Shown one piece after another: positions 14,957 through 64,000 of a stretch of 64,000 nt of DNA (position 1 is its first letter; every line of letters begins with the position of its first letter). The notes beneath the pieces are model-generated. The model was not told where the DNA came from, did no database searches, and saw only the letters and a list, made by a program, of their open reading frames with translations. The position numbers and the translations under genes are program-made. Source of the DNA: Aplectana chamaeleonis (Eukaryota; Nematoda; Chromadorea; Rhabditida; Cosmocercidae). The stretch spans positions 124,001-188,000 of the forward strand of contig JAPDOI010000870.1 of assembly GCA_029168955.1 (NCBI GenBank), in the 5' to 3' direction.

Positions 14957-17900
14957 GTGAGGGACCCAAGTGGGAGTGCGCTGAACGCCATAAAAAATGT
15001 GCGGGATCCAAATTAGAACGCATCAGACGCCGTAAAAAGTGTGTAGGACCCAAACGAGAGTGCGCCGGACGTAGTAGAAAGTGTGCGGGACCCAAGTGGA
15101 ATTGCGGTGGACGCCGTAGGAAGTGTGCGGGACCTAAGTGGGAGTGGGCCGGACGTAGTAGAAAGTGTGCGGGACCCAAGTTGGAGTGCGGTGGACGCCG
15201 TTGGAAGTGTGCGAGAGACAAATGGCAATACGTCATACGCCGTAAAAAGTGAGCGGTACCCAAATGGGAACGGGTCAGACGCCGTAAAAAGTGAGCGGGA
15301 CCCAAATGGGAACGGGTCAGACGCCATAAAAAATGTGCGGGACCCAAATTAGAACGCATCAGACGCCGTAAAAAATGTGAGGGACCCAAGTGGGAGTGCG
15401 CTGGACGCCATAAAAAATGTGCGGGATCCAAATTAGAACGCATCAGACGCCGTAAAAAGTGTGTGGGACCCAAACGAGAGTGCGCCGGACGTAGTAGAAA
15501 GTGTGCGGGACCCAAGTGGAATTGCGGTGGACGCCGTAGGAAGTGTGCGGGACCTAAGTGGCAGTGGGCCGGACGTAGTAGAAAGTGTGCGGGACCCAAG
15601 TGGGAGTGCGGTGGACGCCGTAGGAAGTGTGCGGGAGACAAAGGAGAACACGTCGGAGGCCGTAAAAAGTGAGAGGGAGCCCAATGGGAACGGGTCAGAC
15701 GCGGTAAAAAGTGTGTGGGATCCAAACGAGGGCGCGCCTGACGCCGTAGAAAGTGTGCGGGACCCAAGTGAGAGTGCGCCGGACGCCATAAAAAATATTC
15801 GGGATCTAGGTGGGAGTGCGCCGGACGTAGTAGAAAGTGTGCGGGACAAAGTGAGAGTGCACCGGACGTCATAAAAAAATATGCGGGACATAAGTGGGAG
15901 CGCGCTGGACGCCATAAGAAATGTGCGGGACCCAAATTAGAAGCCATCAGACGCCGTGAAAAGTGTGCGGGACCCAAGTGGGAGTGCGCTGGACGCCATA
16001 AGAAATGTGCGGGACACAAATGAAAATAGCTCAGACGCCGTAAAAAGTAAGCGGGACCCAAATGGGAACGGGTCAGACGCCATAAAAAGTGTGCGGGACC
16101 CAAATTAGAAGGCGTCACACGCCGTAAAAAGTGTGCGGGACCCAAGTGGGAGTGCGCTGGACGCCATAAAAAATGTGCGGGACCCAAATTAGAACGCATC
16201 AGACGCCGTGAAAAGTGTGCGGGACCCAAGTGGGAGTGCGCTGGACGCCATAAGAAATGTGCGGGACACAAATGAGAATAGCTCAGACGCCGTAAAAAGT
16301 GAGCGGGACCCAAATGGGAACGGGTCAGACGCCATAAAAAGTGTGCGGGACCCAAATTAGAAGGCGTCAGACGCCGAAAAAAGTGTGCGGGACCCAAGTG
16401 GGAGTGCGCTGGACGCCATAAAAAATGTGCGGGACCCAAATTAGAACGCATCAGACGCCGTAAAAAATGTGCGGGACCCAAGTGGGAGTGCGCTGGACGC
16501 CATAAGAAATGTGCGGGACCCAAATTAGAACGCATCAGACGCCGTAAAAAGTGAGCGGGACCCAAACGGGAACGGGTCAGACGCCGTAAAAAGTTTACGG
16601 GATCCAAATGGGAATGCGTCAGACGCCGTAAAAAGTGTGCGGGACCCAAGTGGGAGTGCGTCAGACGAAGTAAAATGTGTACGGGATCCAAATGGGAATG
16701 CGTCACACGCCGTAAAAAGTGTGCGGGACCCAAGTGGGAGTGCGCTGGACGCCATAAGAAATGTGCGGGACCCAAGTGGGAATGCGGTGGACGTCGTAGG
16801 AAGTGTGCGAGACACAAATGAGAATACGTCAGACACCGTAATAAGTGTGTGGGACCCAAACGAGAGCGCGCCTGACGCCGTAGAAAGTGTGTGGGACCCA
16901 AGTAAGAGTGCGCCGGACGCCATAAAAAATATGCGGGACCTAAGCGGGAGTGCGGTGGACGTCGTAGGAAGTGTGCGAGACACAAATGAGAATACGTCAG
17001 ACACCGTAAAAAGTGTGTGGGACCCAAACGAGAGCGCGCCTGACGCCGTAGAAAGTGTGCGGGACCCAAGTGAGCGTGCGCCGGACGCCATAAAAAATAT
17101 GCGGGACCTAAGTGGGAGTGCGCCGGACGTAGTAGAAAGTGTGCGGGACCCAAGTGGGAGTCGGTGGACGCCGTAGGAAGTGTGCGGGACACAAATGAGA
17201 ACGCATCAGACGCCGTAAAAAGTGTGCGGAACCCAAGTGGGAACGGGTCAGACGCCGTAAAAAGTGTGTGGGACCCAAACGAGAGCGCGCCTGACACCGC
17301 AGAAAGTGTGCGGGCCCCAAGTGAGAGTGCGCCGGACGCCACAAAAAATATGCGGGACCTAAGTGGGAGTGCGGTGGACGTCGTAGGAAGTGTGCGAGAC
17401 ACAAATGAGAATACGTCAGACACCGTAAAAGGTGTGTGGGACCCAAACGAGAGCGCGCCTGACGCCGTAGAAAGTGTGCGGGACCCAAGTGAGAGTGCGC
17501 CGGACGCCATAAAAAATATGCGGGACCTAAGTGGGAGTGCCCGGACGTAGTAGAAAGTGTGCGGGACCCACGTGGGAGTGCGGTGGACGCCGTAGGAAGT
17601 GTGCGGGACACAAATGAGAACGCATCAGAAGCCGTAAAAAGTGTGCGGAACCCAAGAGGGAACGGGTCAGACGCCGTAAAAAGTGTGTGGGACCCAAACG
17701 AGAGCGCGCCTGACGCCGCAGAAAGTGTGCGGGCCCCAAGTGAGAGTGCGCCGGACGCCATAAAAATATGCGGGACCTAAGTGGGAGTGCGGTGGACGTC
17801 GTAGGAAGTGTGCGAGACACAAATGAGAACGCATCAGAAGCCGTAAAAAGTGTGCGGAACCCAAGAGGGAACGGGTCAGACGCCGTAAAAAGTGTGTGGG

Positions 17901-18261
17901 ACCCGAACCAGAGCGCGCCTGACGCCGCAGAAAGTGTGCGGGACCCAAGTGAGAGTGCGCCGGACGCCATAAAAAATATGCGGGACCTAAGTGGGAGTGC
18001 GCCGGACGTAGTAGAAAGTGTGCGGGACCCAAGTGGGAGTGCGGTGGACGCCGTAGGAAGTGTGCGGGACACAAATGAGAACGCATCAGAAGCCGTAAAA
18101 AGTGTGCGGAACCCAAGAGGGAACGCATCAGACGCCGTAAAATGTGTGCGGAACCCAAGTGGGAGTGCGCTGGACGCCATGAGAAAAGTGCGGGACCCAA
18201 ATTAGAACGCATCAGACGCCGTGAAAAATGTGCGGGACCCAAGTGGGAGTGCGCTGGACGC

Positions 18262-19197
18262 TGGTTCAGCTTAGTTGAGTTAAGTTGAGTTATGCGCGGT
18301 TTATGCGATGGCGAACTTCCTAGTGCTGCTTAGCCGTGCCCTACTCCGGAATCTCAGCGAAAATTCGAAAAAAAACAGCGACAATTCGTAATTAGTCGTT
18401 GAGACCGACACCATGTCACTGTGAACTCGCCGTGTAATATCTCGCTTCCCAGATCCATGAGACGTCTGAGCGACAACAGACGTTGAGCGGCTCAGGATCT
18501 GGCACGAACTTGAGACTACATCCAGCTGGTCGTCCTAGGTGGCTGGAAACCTTCGAATTCCACGTCCAGCACTATGGAAGGAGAGAACTTGGGCTTTTCC
18601 GTCAGAATTCAGGTGAAGTTTAGCGGGAAAGTAGACAAATAGCATCACCTGGAACCAGTTTCATGAAAATGCCCGTGAGAATGGCCCATTCTGGCCATCA
18701 TCGTGAGAAATTTCCATGTTGCTCAAGTGTAGCTATACTTACATATGAGCCGCTCGAGATTTAAACTTCTCTAAAACTAAAGGTGAAATGGGCATTTCTA
18801 GCGTTTTGACAAAATCCTACGAGTCCTATCCAAATCTTTATATTTATGAGGTACTGAAGAATTGTGAGAAATTAGTAGTCACTACGCTAAGATGTTTAAA
18901 TGTTAAATAAGGGCGAAATGGAGTGCGATCTTGTCGAATATTCAAATTAATCGTGCTGAATATTTGAATAAACCGAATTTTTCACTTCTTTGAATATTCG
19001 AAAATTCGAATAAACGGATGTTCCACTTCTTTGAATATTCGATTATTCGATTAACCCGAATAATCCACTTCTTTGAATATTCGAACATTCGAATTATTCG
19101 AATATCCGAATATTATTCGAATAAATGAATATTCGGGCAACACTCTACAGCATACACGCTCGTAAACTTGGTTGGAATAACAATGTGGATCGAGCCG
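18262..19197. other. Unique flank of the satellite, ending in an AT-rich repeat with a hAT-like end
   Basis: No gene is visible. About 18262-18930 is non-repetitive, apart from short GTTGAGTT-type repeats at the satellite edge. From about 18930 to 19146 the sequence is a run of GAATATTCG and TTCGAATAA motifs ending in CGGGCAACACTCTACAG. Read on the minus strand this begins CTGTAGAGTGTTGCCCG, which resembles a hAT terminal inverted repeat followed by subterminal short repeats. No transposase is seen beside it. Confidence 0.5.
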
Positions 19198-19551
19198 TAT
19201 GGCTTACAACATAATGCCTACGCATTTTGAAGTGTCAAAAACGACCCACAATGCCGCTACATGAGCTAGAAGTTGGCCCCACCCTGTACTTTCACGCCCC
19301 TGTATTTGCCCTTTTCCTCCACCGCAGGGTTGCTGGGCCATCTTTGCCGTCAGTGACGTGTGTGGTTCACTTGCTAGGCAATCTACCAACAGTACCGACG
19401 GTGAATATGACCCAGCAATCTTGCGTTGCAGGAAAAGGGCAAATACAGGGGCGTGAAAATACAGGGCGGGGCCAGCTTCTAACTCATGTAGCGGCATTGT
19501 GGGTCGTTTTTGACAATTCGGAAAGCGTAGGCGTTGTAATCTGGGCCATAC
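19198..19551. mobile_element. MITE with ~140-bp terminal inverted repeats
   Basis: The left end (GTATGGCTTACAACATAATG) is matched in inverted orientation by the right end (reverse complement GTATGGCCCAGATTACAACG), and the match continues inwards through GTCAAAAACGACCCACAATG and the CTGTATTTGCCCTTTTCC region. The total length is about 354 bp and there is no coding capacity. No clear target-site duplication is visible. A separate 80-bp imperfect hairpin (AGTTATCTCAA / TTGAGATAACT) follows at about 19567-19643. Confidence 0.75.
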
Positions 19552-20084
19552 CATTCTATTTCCGTAGTTATCTCAATCACGTTTACGAACGTGTATGCTG
19601 CCTTCAAAGGCAGCAGACACGCTCGAAAAAGTTGTTGAGATAACTGCGTTTCTGAAGTCGCATGGCTCCTAGTAGACTGCTCACGCCGTCGGAAGCGTCA
19701 AAAACGAGTCAAAACTACTAAATTTCAGCAAAGCAAATCGAAAAGTACCTGCAGCCCCGCACAAAATACAAACTCGTCCAGATTGATAGTACTAATACGG
19801 TCCCTTTGGCTGATTTTTGGTGCCTCCAACGAGGTTAACGTTCCAGTACAGGCTGTAAGAGTATATCGGCTTCTCTATCTCAACCGTTTTATTGCTAATA
19901 TTCGCTGTTTCAAACGCGCGCCGTAAAACTCGTCCACTTCCACCTGATAACAAAATAACCGTTATTACTCTATTTGCACACAGTTTTCGTTCGTTTTTTC
20001 GTTAGTTCGGCATACTACCAGTTTCAAACTTTCGATTTATATAATAAAATCGATATCATTTTTAAGCGTGTCTGCTGCCTTTAA

Positions 20085-20562
20085 AGTTCACGATAATCTT
20101 CGATTTCGAGATTAATCGCTAAATCGATTGTTTGGCACCCGGGTAGAACTGAGATGACGAAGAAATTGAGAAAAACGCACCAGAAGGGCACGAAATTCTC
20201 CACTCTCACCCCACCTCTTTACTCTCACAGGCACTGCTTGTTGTAACACTGAAATCTTTCGTGGACCCGTCTTTTGGAATTCTCCCCTCTCTTTTGCGTC
20301 GTGCTTTCTTTCGGACCCCAACTAATACTGCTTTGCCTAAAATATTCTTCCATTTTCGATTAGCCCCGTTTTTCACCGATGACAACCACTGTGAACATGT
20401 TCATCCAATCGGACAACTAGTCCAGGCCAGAGAATAATGTCACTAAAATAAGACGTTTTCGAACTTTTCTCGCTGTTTCTTTGTAATTTTCGTAACACTT
20501 GGTGGCCAACGCATTGTTTTGAGAGGAAAACTCGGGAACGAAAACCATCGTGAACACTGCCT
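20085..20562. mobile_element. TTAA-type MITE, copy 1 (degraded left end)
   Basis: The right end reads ATCGTGAACACTGCCT followed by TCAA, matching the family terminus CACTGCCT plus TTAA. The left end after TTAA (20081-20084) retains GTTCACGATAATC but has lost part of AGGCAGT. The length of about 478 bp agrees with intact copies elsewhere (483-486 bp). It abuts the next element. Confidence 0.6.
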
Positions 20563-20566
20563 TCAA

Positions 20567-21039
20567 AGCCACAGTCCAAGCTCAGATTCGATTTTCTGTT
20601 TTTCTGCCTATCTTGCAGAAAATTTCAGGCTGATCGCAATGGTGTCTCCAAAATCGCTCAGAACTCACTGAGAACTGAGTTACGGCTCCTCAAAATTTTT
20701 GAATTGGAACTGGTAGAAGATCGCGGACGAGTTGTCTCAAGCCTGTATCTTCTCCTTATTTGCAGCCATCATTCTGGAGCAGGCCACAATATAAAGCCAA
20801 ACCGAAAGCAAAAGGAAGAACATGGATCTTGAATAAAATCATTCGCGCGTCGCTTCCTTATTGAGGTCGGAAACCCGCCAGTGGGCGTAACCCATTTTTT
20901 CTTTCAAGGGGCGTGGCCCACTTTTTTATGGCTTTTTCTCGCTTATTTGATCGGATTGAGATTTCGCGCTTGACAGGGCGGCTATAGACGACGACCGGAC
21001 CAAAATATTAAAAACTACCTCTGAGGTTGGACTGTGCCT
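20567..21039. mobile_element. TTAA-type MITE, related subfamily with a CACAGTCC end
   Basis: It starts after TCAA (20563-20566) with AAGCCACAGTCCAAGCTCAG and ends GGTTGGACTGTGCCT before TTAA (21040-21043), so both ends carry an AGGCACAGTCC-type inverted repeat. The interior (a TTTTTCTGCCTATCTTG region and GACGAGTTGTCTCAAGCC) is homologous to the interiors of the copies at 24533, 46667 and 55353. The single TCAA between it and the upstream copy serves both elements. Confidence 0.65.
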
Positions 21040-21939
21040 TTAAGTGCAGATCACTGGAGCAGTGGTGGAGAATTAATAATAACGCTTGACCCAGCTGTGG
21101 TATCAAGCAATTTTTTCTCTTAGAAGATAAAGTTTTATGAGCGAAAAATTTGGTACAATGTCTACCTCACTAATAGCTACGCGATGGACATGAAAAACGA
21201 AAATCGATTTCCAGTGGCGTGCCATTCGAGCAAATGTGTCCCACTGGTGGGACACGGTATACGGTAACGCAATATTGCACGCAGTCCGAACGTACAGTCA
21301 CCCAGACTGAATTAGGCGCTGTCGTGAGTGGGTTAATTACATTAATACATATTTGACATACAAAATAAATGTTCTACGCAATCCTAGATAAACGAAATGT
21401 TTTATCGAAAAAAATTTTTTACATAACCGTAAGCCCAGACTTTCTCCCGATTACTTGATGAGCAAATAAGCAAATATAAGGATAACCGAGATTTCAACAA
21501 CTTAAACCGGATTCGAAAATGCTTTAAAAGGCTAAATTTTTCGAAACCTTCATAGCTATTACGAAGTATTTTTTGCAAGAAAAATGTCTCTAAACGGTTT
21601 TTTTTTTCATGGCGATTTATGCGCAATGCAAATAATAGTTATGGCGGATCTTACGGCTAGATTTTACGCCTCAGCTTCGCACCAAAATAAATTTCTATGT
21701 CGAAGCTGCAACGGGGAATTAATATAAAAAGTGCAGGAGAAATTTGCACCTGAAATGGATTTCTTTTTTTTTTCTCTGCATAAAAACCTAAAAGGGAGCT
21801 CCCTCGAAGTGAAGAGCACTACCCCCCCCCCTTCGCGTTTCTATGCATCATTCTTCCTTGCACTTTCAGCAAATCTAGTACACCACTCCTCGCAGAAATG
21901 CAATAATTGCTTACTCAGGAGAGAATTCAGTCTGCTCAC
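21040..21939. other. Sequence 3' of the last identified grk-2 exon
   Basis: No gene feature is recognised. This is AT-rich DNA with a 10-base C run at about 21822-21831 and a short near-palindrome (GTGTCCCAC / GTGGGACAC) at about 21236. The last grk-2 coding exon, expected to start shortly after the donor at 21939, was not found here. This stretch is therefore probably intron. Confidence 0.5.
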
Positions 21940-61058
<39,119 letters not shown>

Positions 61059-61481
61059 CTGAAAAAACTGCTGTAATCCTCTTTTTCACATCATGCTGAC
61101 GTTTTTATTTTTAAAGCGTCATTTAGCAGGGATCAAAAATGGAATGTGACTTCGTCAGGCTCACCTATTCAATTTCAGTCAAACCTTAAAGCCTCTTCTA
61201 CCATTTCAGTTTGGAAGGTGGCATTTTCTATCACAGCTAGAATCAAAGATTTCGAAAATATTGTTCGCAGGTTCTATTCACTGTTCCTCATCAGAGATGA
61301 GCTGGATTTCTTTTTTAGAGTTTTGGAAAACTAAACGACCATTTCAGTTTGTGAAACCGGAAACAGGATAGGTCGGAAACCCGCTTATCCCAGTTTTTGA
61401 ATCACCCATAGTGGTGTGTCCGATTTTCTTGTGCAATTTGTTAAGTTTTTGGAAAATGGATGACCAGAAATCATGTAAATA
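61059..61481. other. Upstream grk-2 intron sequence, nothing recognised
   Basis: The exon carrying the kinase glycine-rich loop should lie upstream of 61058 on the minus strand. No match to a GRGGFGEVYG-type sequence was found here or up to 64000, so this is taken as intron. Confidence 0.5.
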
Positions 61482-61484
61482 CCA

Positions 61485-61640
61485 GGTCGTTCAGTAAGTT
61501 TCGTCGTTCGATAAGAAAAACACAATTTCATGGTTCAAAATACACTTAGTTATCCAGCATAATCTTCCTGAACATTAATACACTTGCTCCAACGATCCTC
61601 CAATCTGTGGATCCCATCCCTGAAGTGAGAATCCGGAAGG
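61485..61640 (-). pseudogene. Mariner-family transposase C-terminus with terminal repeat
   Basis: The minus strand encodes DLPDSHFRDGIHRLEDRWSK, then CINVQEDYAG and a stop at 61550. FRDGIHRLEDRWSKCI matches the conserved C-terminus of mariner transposases. After the stop come about 40 bp and a terminus-like GGTCGTTCAGTAAGTTTCG at 61485. Sequence to about 61880 is more degenerate and may be the remainder of the element. Confidence 0.75.
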
Positions 61641-61893
61641 TCTGCGAAAGAAAAGGTTTAATTACCCAAGTTTGAGCTTCTGCGTGACGCTGATCAGTTT
61701 CGACTTGGTACACCTTCCATGACACTTTTCAACCTCATGACTGGTTTTAACCCAGTATCTCAAGGTCTGATCTATTGTATATGGTGCCACAGTGGTATTT
61801 CTCGTTACCAGCGTGGTGATCTCATGCGCATTCTAAGGTAACCTAATGCGAATCTCCTGCAAATAGTGCGAATTCACTGGTACTTTTTTTGAT

Positions 61894-62573
61894 TTGATGG
61901 ATAATGCTAGTAATATCATGGCGATGTCATCGACGACGAGCGACTTTGATGCGGCCGCTAAACTAATGATGGAGGATGCGTCGATCCCGGCTCACCATCG
62001 TGTTGTGATTGCGTATTTGATGGAAGGAAGAAACAAGATGCAGAACCTGTGCGAAGTGAACCGTGAGCTGTATCAACATGATACTGCCTTATTGGAGGAC
62101 AATGCCAAACTGAGGCAAGAAATTACAGCTTTCAGGGGTAGTAATAGTAGCCTTGTTCCTGTTATTTCCGAGTCTTCTCAAGTTTCGCCGTTAACATCAA
62201 TTCTGTCGATTCCAATGTTCATAGAGACTCCTTCATTGGTTCTGAAGTTTGACAATCTTCTGATACTTTTAAGACCGCAGATTTTAGAGAGGTGGAGCGT
62301 AGGAGATCGATAGTTATCATAGGCAGAACTGAATTCCAACACTTGTATCCTTCATCACGAGATGGGGCTATTAATGATGTGAAACGTGTTTATGATCTCT
62401 TAGACTTCTTGTCGGTTGACTGCTTACCTGTATCAGTTCATAGGAAGGGTAAACCTAATTCTTCTTTTAATAGGCTGATCAAGGTTGTTTTGCCGTCCTC
62501 AGCCGTTGCAAACATGGTGCTGCAGCGGGCTCCTCGTCTCAAGCACTTCCCGGACCAAAAGGGGTCTATATAA
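61894..62573 (+). pseudogene. CR1-like ORF1 (frameshifted)
   Basis: The first 139 residues include a coiled-coil-like stretch (NRELYQHDTALLEDNAKLRQ). The frame changes near 62290-62313, after which the conserved ERRRSIVIIG and LKHFPDQKGSI blocks are read to 62573. A stop there interrupts the following RPSLPREERV region, which continues in another frame to about 62870. Confidence 0.75.
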
Positions 62574-62831
62574 GACCCTCCCTCCCAAGGGAGGAACGTG
62601 TGCGGTGGAGCGCTGGGAGGAGGGGTCGGGGCAGTTCATCTAAAAGGGTTCAGGCTAGTACCCCGCGAGATCTCAATGTTGTTACTACGCCATGCATTAC
62701 TCCTACTGATCGTAATCTTCTTGTTACGCCTCCTAACCCTCTGTATTTATCATTGCTCAGTGATTGTACAGCCAATTCCACCCAGCATTTAAACAAGTTG
62801 ATCATCCCCGGACTTTTAGTACTTCTTCAAC

Positions 62832-63205
62832 TTGCATCTCAACTAACATTCGCTCACTTCCGAAAAACATAAATTCCCTTCTTTTTCTGGTCAAACAATG
62901 TCAGTTCAGTTCAGTGTCGTAGCTCTGAATGATACATGGCTGTCTGACACTATAAGTAATGCCTCTTTATTAAATGAGTTGTGCGCTCATTATGAGTTTC
63001 TCAGGTGTGATCGTAACCATAAAAAGGGCGGTGGCGTTGCATTTTCTATCAAAAAGAATCTTTTTCCTAGGCTTACTTATTCCGACACTATCCCAGATGG
63101 ATACGAAATTGTTTGCTCGGAAATTAGCTCTGGTCAACTGGATATTCGAATGGTCTTGGTATACAGAACTCCTTCCTGCACGGCAGCGGCCTTCCACCAA
63201 CTGAT
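62832..63205 (+). pseudogene. CR1-like endonuclease fragment
   Basis: NIRSLPKNINSLLFLVKQCQ, then after a small frameshift VVALNDTWL, RCDRNHKKGGGVAF and RMVLVYRTPSC. The normally invariant TETWL reads NDTWL, so the catalytic glutamate is replaced by aspartate. The domain is cut before its later motifs. Confidence 0.8.
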
Positions 63206-63369
63206 TAAGGCAGCGTCCATACGTGGCGAGAGCGGGCGCTTCCGCTGTTGTGCGCCTCTCGACGCTCCTCAACGCTGGCTGCAAATTAACACAGGCAAAC
63301 ACCCCCTGCCTCGTGTTGATTCGATTGACAATCTTTGACCGGGTGGTCAGTCTCTCCAATCGGCGCAAC
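63206..63369. other. Short unassigned stretch between LINE fragment and hAT end
   Basis: No feature is recognised. The last bases (GGCGCAAC) would be the left copy of an 8-bp hAT target duplication; the right end lies outside the window. Confidence 0.4.
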
Positions 63370-64000
63370 CAGGGGTGTGCATTTTCCGTTTACCGATTTA
63401 CCGATTTTCCGGATTTACCTGTGTTTTTCGGTAAATTTTGATTTACCGATTTTCTCTCAAAATTTACCGAAATTTTTGCCGAAAAGGAAAGTTGGGTGTT
63501 TTTAGCTTAATAGGCCTATTTCTTACTCGTATTTTACGGGTTCGCTACTGTTATGGCATGCCTTTGGCACGATATCCTTCTTCATCCTTCTTTTTGTTAC
63601 TCTTTCTAAACCTTTTGGCTTAATTTCTGAATAATCCAACGATCTTTTCACCTTTTATGTCACGTGCCTCCCTTATCGAAATACTACTCCGAGAAATACA
63701 TATCCTGAATCCAGAGTCCTGAAGCAGATTATTCAGGAACTGAAATTTTTTTTGGAGCCCCCGGACACCACACTGAATCCACTGCAGTTCTGGAACGACT
63801 CCATTGTAAAATCATCGTGCCAGCACCTTTCCCCACTGACCAATAAGTACTTTTGCGCGCCTCCTGGCACAGCTGAGGTGGAATGGATATTTTCCTCAGC
63901 TGCCCTGATTTTGAGTAACTACAGAAAGACCTTGACGACAGAAAATTTTGAAATGTAACTTTTTCTCAAAATCAGCGTCTCGCTGATCAGCTTCAGCCCT
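63370..64000 (+). mobile_element. hAT DNA transposon, left end and transposase C-terminus (runs off window)
   Basis: The terminus CAGGGGTGTGCATTTTCCG is followed by repeated TTTACCGATTT motifs up to about 63480, like the subterminal repeats of hAT elements. The transposase C-terminal dimerisation domain follows at 63690-63956. The two lie only about 300 bp apart, so most of the transposase is deleted. Confidence 0.75.
63690..63956 (+). pseudogene. hAT transposase dimerisation domain remnant
   Basis: EPPDTTLNPLQFWNDS is followed by LTNKYFCAPPGTAEVEWIF and SSAALILSNYRKTLTTENFE. The APPGTAxVExxFSxAxxILSxxRxxLxxENxE pattern is diagnostic of hAT C-terminal domains. A TAA stop directly after NFEM cuts the last residues (a LFLK-like sequence follows in frame). 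Confidence 0.85.

Larger units (their letters stand above)
1..18261. repeat. 42-bp satellite array with higher-order structure
   Basis: This is a continuous head-to-tail array of a GC-rich 42-bp monomer, roughly 435 copies, truncated by the left edge of the window. Each monomer follows the pattern GTGCGGGACCCAA, then a variable AGTGGGAGTGCG-type block, then GACGCCGTAAAAA. The variable block defines monomer subtypes, for example the AATTAGAACGCATC type and the AATGGCAATACGTC type. Subtypes recur in fixed order, which gives higher-order repeats. Because 42 bp equals 14 codons, frames stay open on both strands for thousands of bases, giving 14-residue peptide periods such as LGPAHFLRRPAHSH on the minus strand. 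No splice structure, codon bias or non-repetitive protein domain is visible, so I read it as non-coding satellite. The array ends abruptly at 18261 against unique sequence. Confidence 0.97.
61894..63205 (+). mobile_element. CR1-like LINE, 5' part (ORF1 and start of endonuclease), truncated
   Basis: ORF1 starts at 61894 and runs in one frame to about 62290, then continues in another frame with RRSIVIIGRTEFQH, DLLDFLSVDC and RLIKVVLPSSAVANMVL, which are landmarks of nematode CR1-type ORF1 proteins. The endonuclease begins at about 62832. Homology ends near 63205, so the reverse transcriptase is missing. Several frameshifts and a stop near 62573 show it is dead. Confidence 0.8.

Noticed and set aside
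1..18261. Very long ORFs on both strands (up to 1641 codons) as real proteins
   Set aside because: Each is a translation of the 42-bp satellite. Phase is kept only because 42 is divisible by three; there is no unique domain, intron structure or codon preference.
1..18261. CRISPR array
   Set aside because: Regular spacing comes from a directly tandem 42-bp monomer with no unique spacers, and the window is eukaryotic.
1..18261. Telomere or subtelomere repeat
   Set aside because: No nematode TTAGGC repeats are present.

Overview
This is eukaryotic, nematode-type DNA. The only host gene recognised is a GRK2-family G-protein-coupled receptor kinase (worm grk-2 type) on the minus strand. The rest is satellite DNA and many kinds of transposable element. 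The intron pattern (61-137 nt introns beside introns of 9.6 and 23.5 kb), the grk-2-like residues, and the RTE and CR1 LINEs suggest a clade V parasitic nematode such as a hookworm or other strongylid. That assignment is inference.

Layout. 1-18261: a GC-rich tandem satellite with a 42-bp monomer, organised into higher-order repeats of 168, 336 and 420 bp and cut by the window edge. All long ORFs there arise because 42 is a multiple of 3. 18262-21939: repeat-rich DNA with several MITEs. 21940-61058: eleven exons of grk-2, running right to left from the kinase-domain lysine region (61058) to the middle of the PH domain (21940). The N-terminal RGS-homology domain and glycine loop lie beyond the right edge of what I can find, and the last C-terminal exon was not found. 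61059-64000: a mariner remnant, a 5' piece of a CR1-like LINE and the start of a hAT element.

The two large introns hold the most unusual structures. The 23.5-kb intron (26642-50097) contains an 11.1-kb palindrome (arms 29133-34277 and 34593-40247), flanked by two same-orientation copies of a rearranged RTE LINE segment. The 9.6-kb intron (50663-60250) contains a 4.2-kb LTR retrotransposon with an intact gag-protease ORF but no reverse transcriptase, and a second palindrome (57282-59702).

Both palindromes carry a MITE in one arm only, so the other arm is the matching empty site. This reads target-site duplications directly (TTAA in one, TA in the other) and shows that the arms are genuine, diverging DNA copies. 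A TTAA-flanked MITE family (termini AGGCAGTG / CACTGCCT) occurs at least seven times across the window.

All coordinates were read by eye. Exon boundaries are supported by GT/AG sites and phase agreement. Outer boundaries of degenerate elements are approximate where stated.
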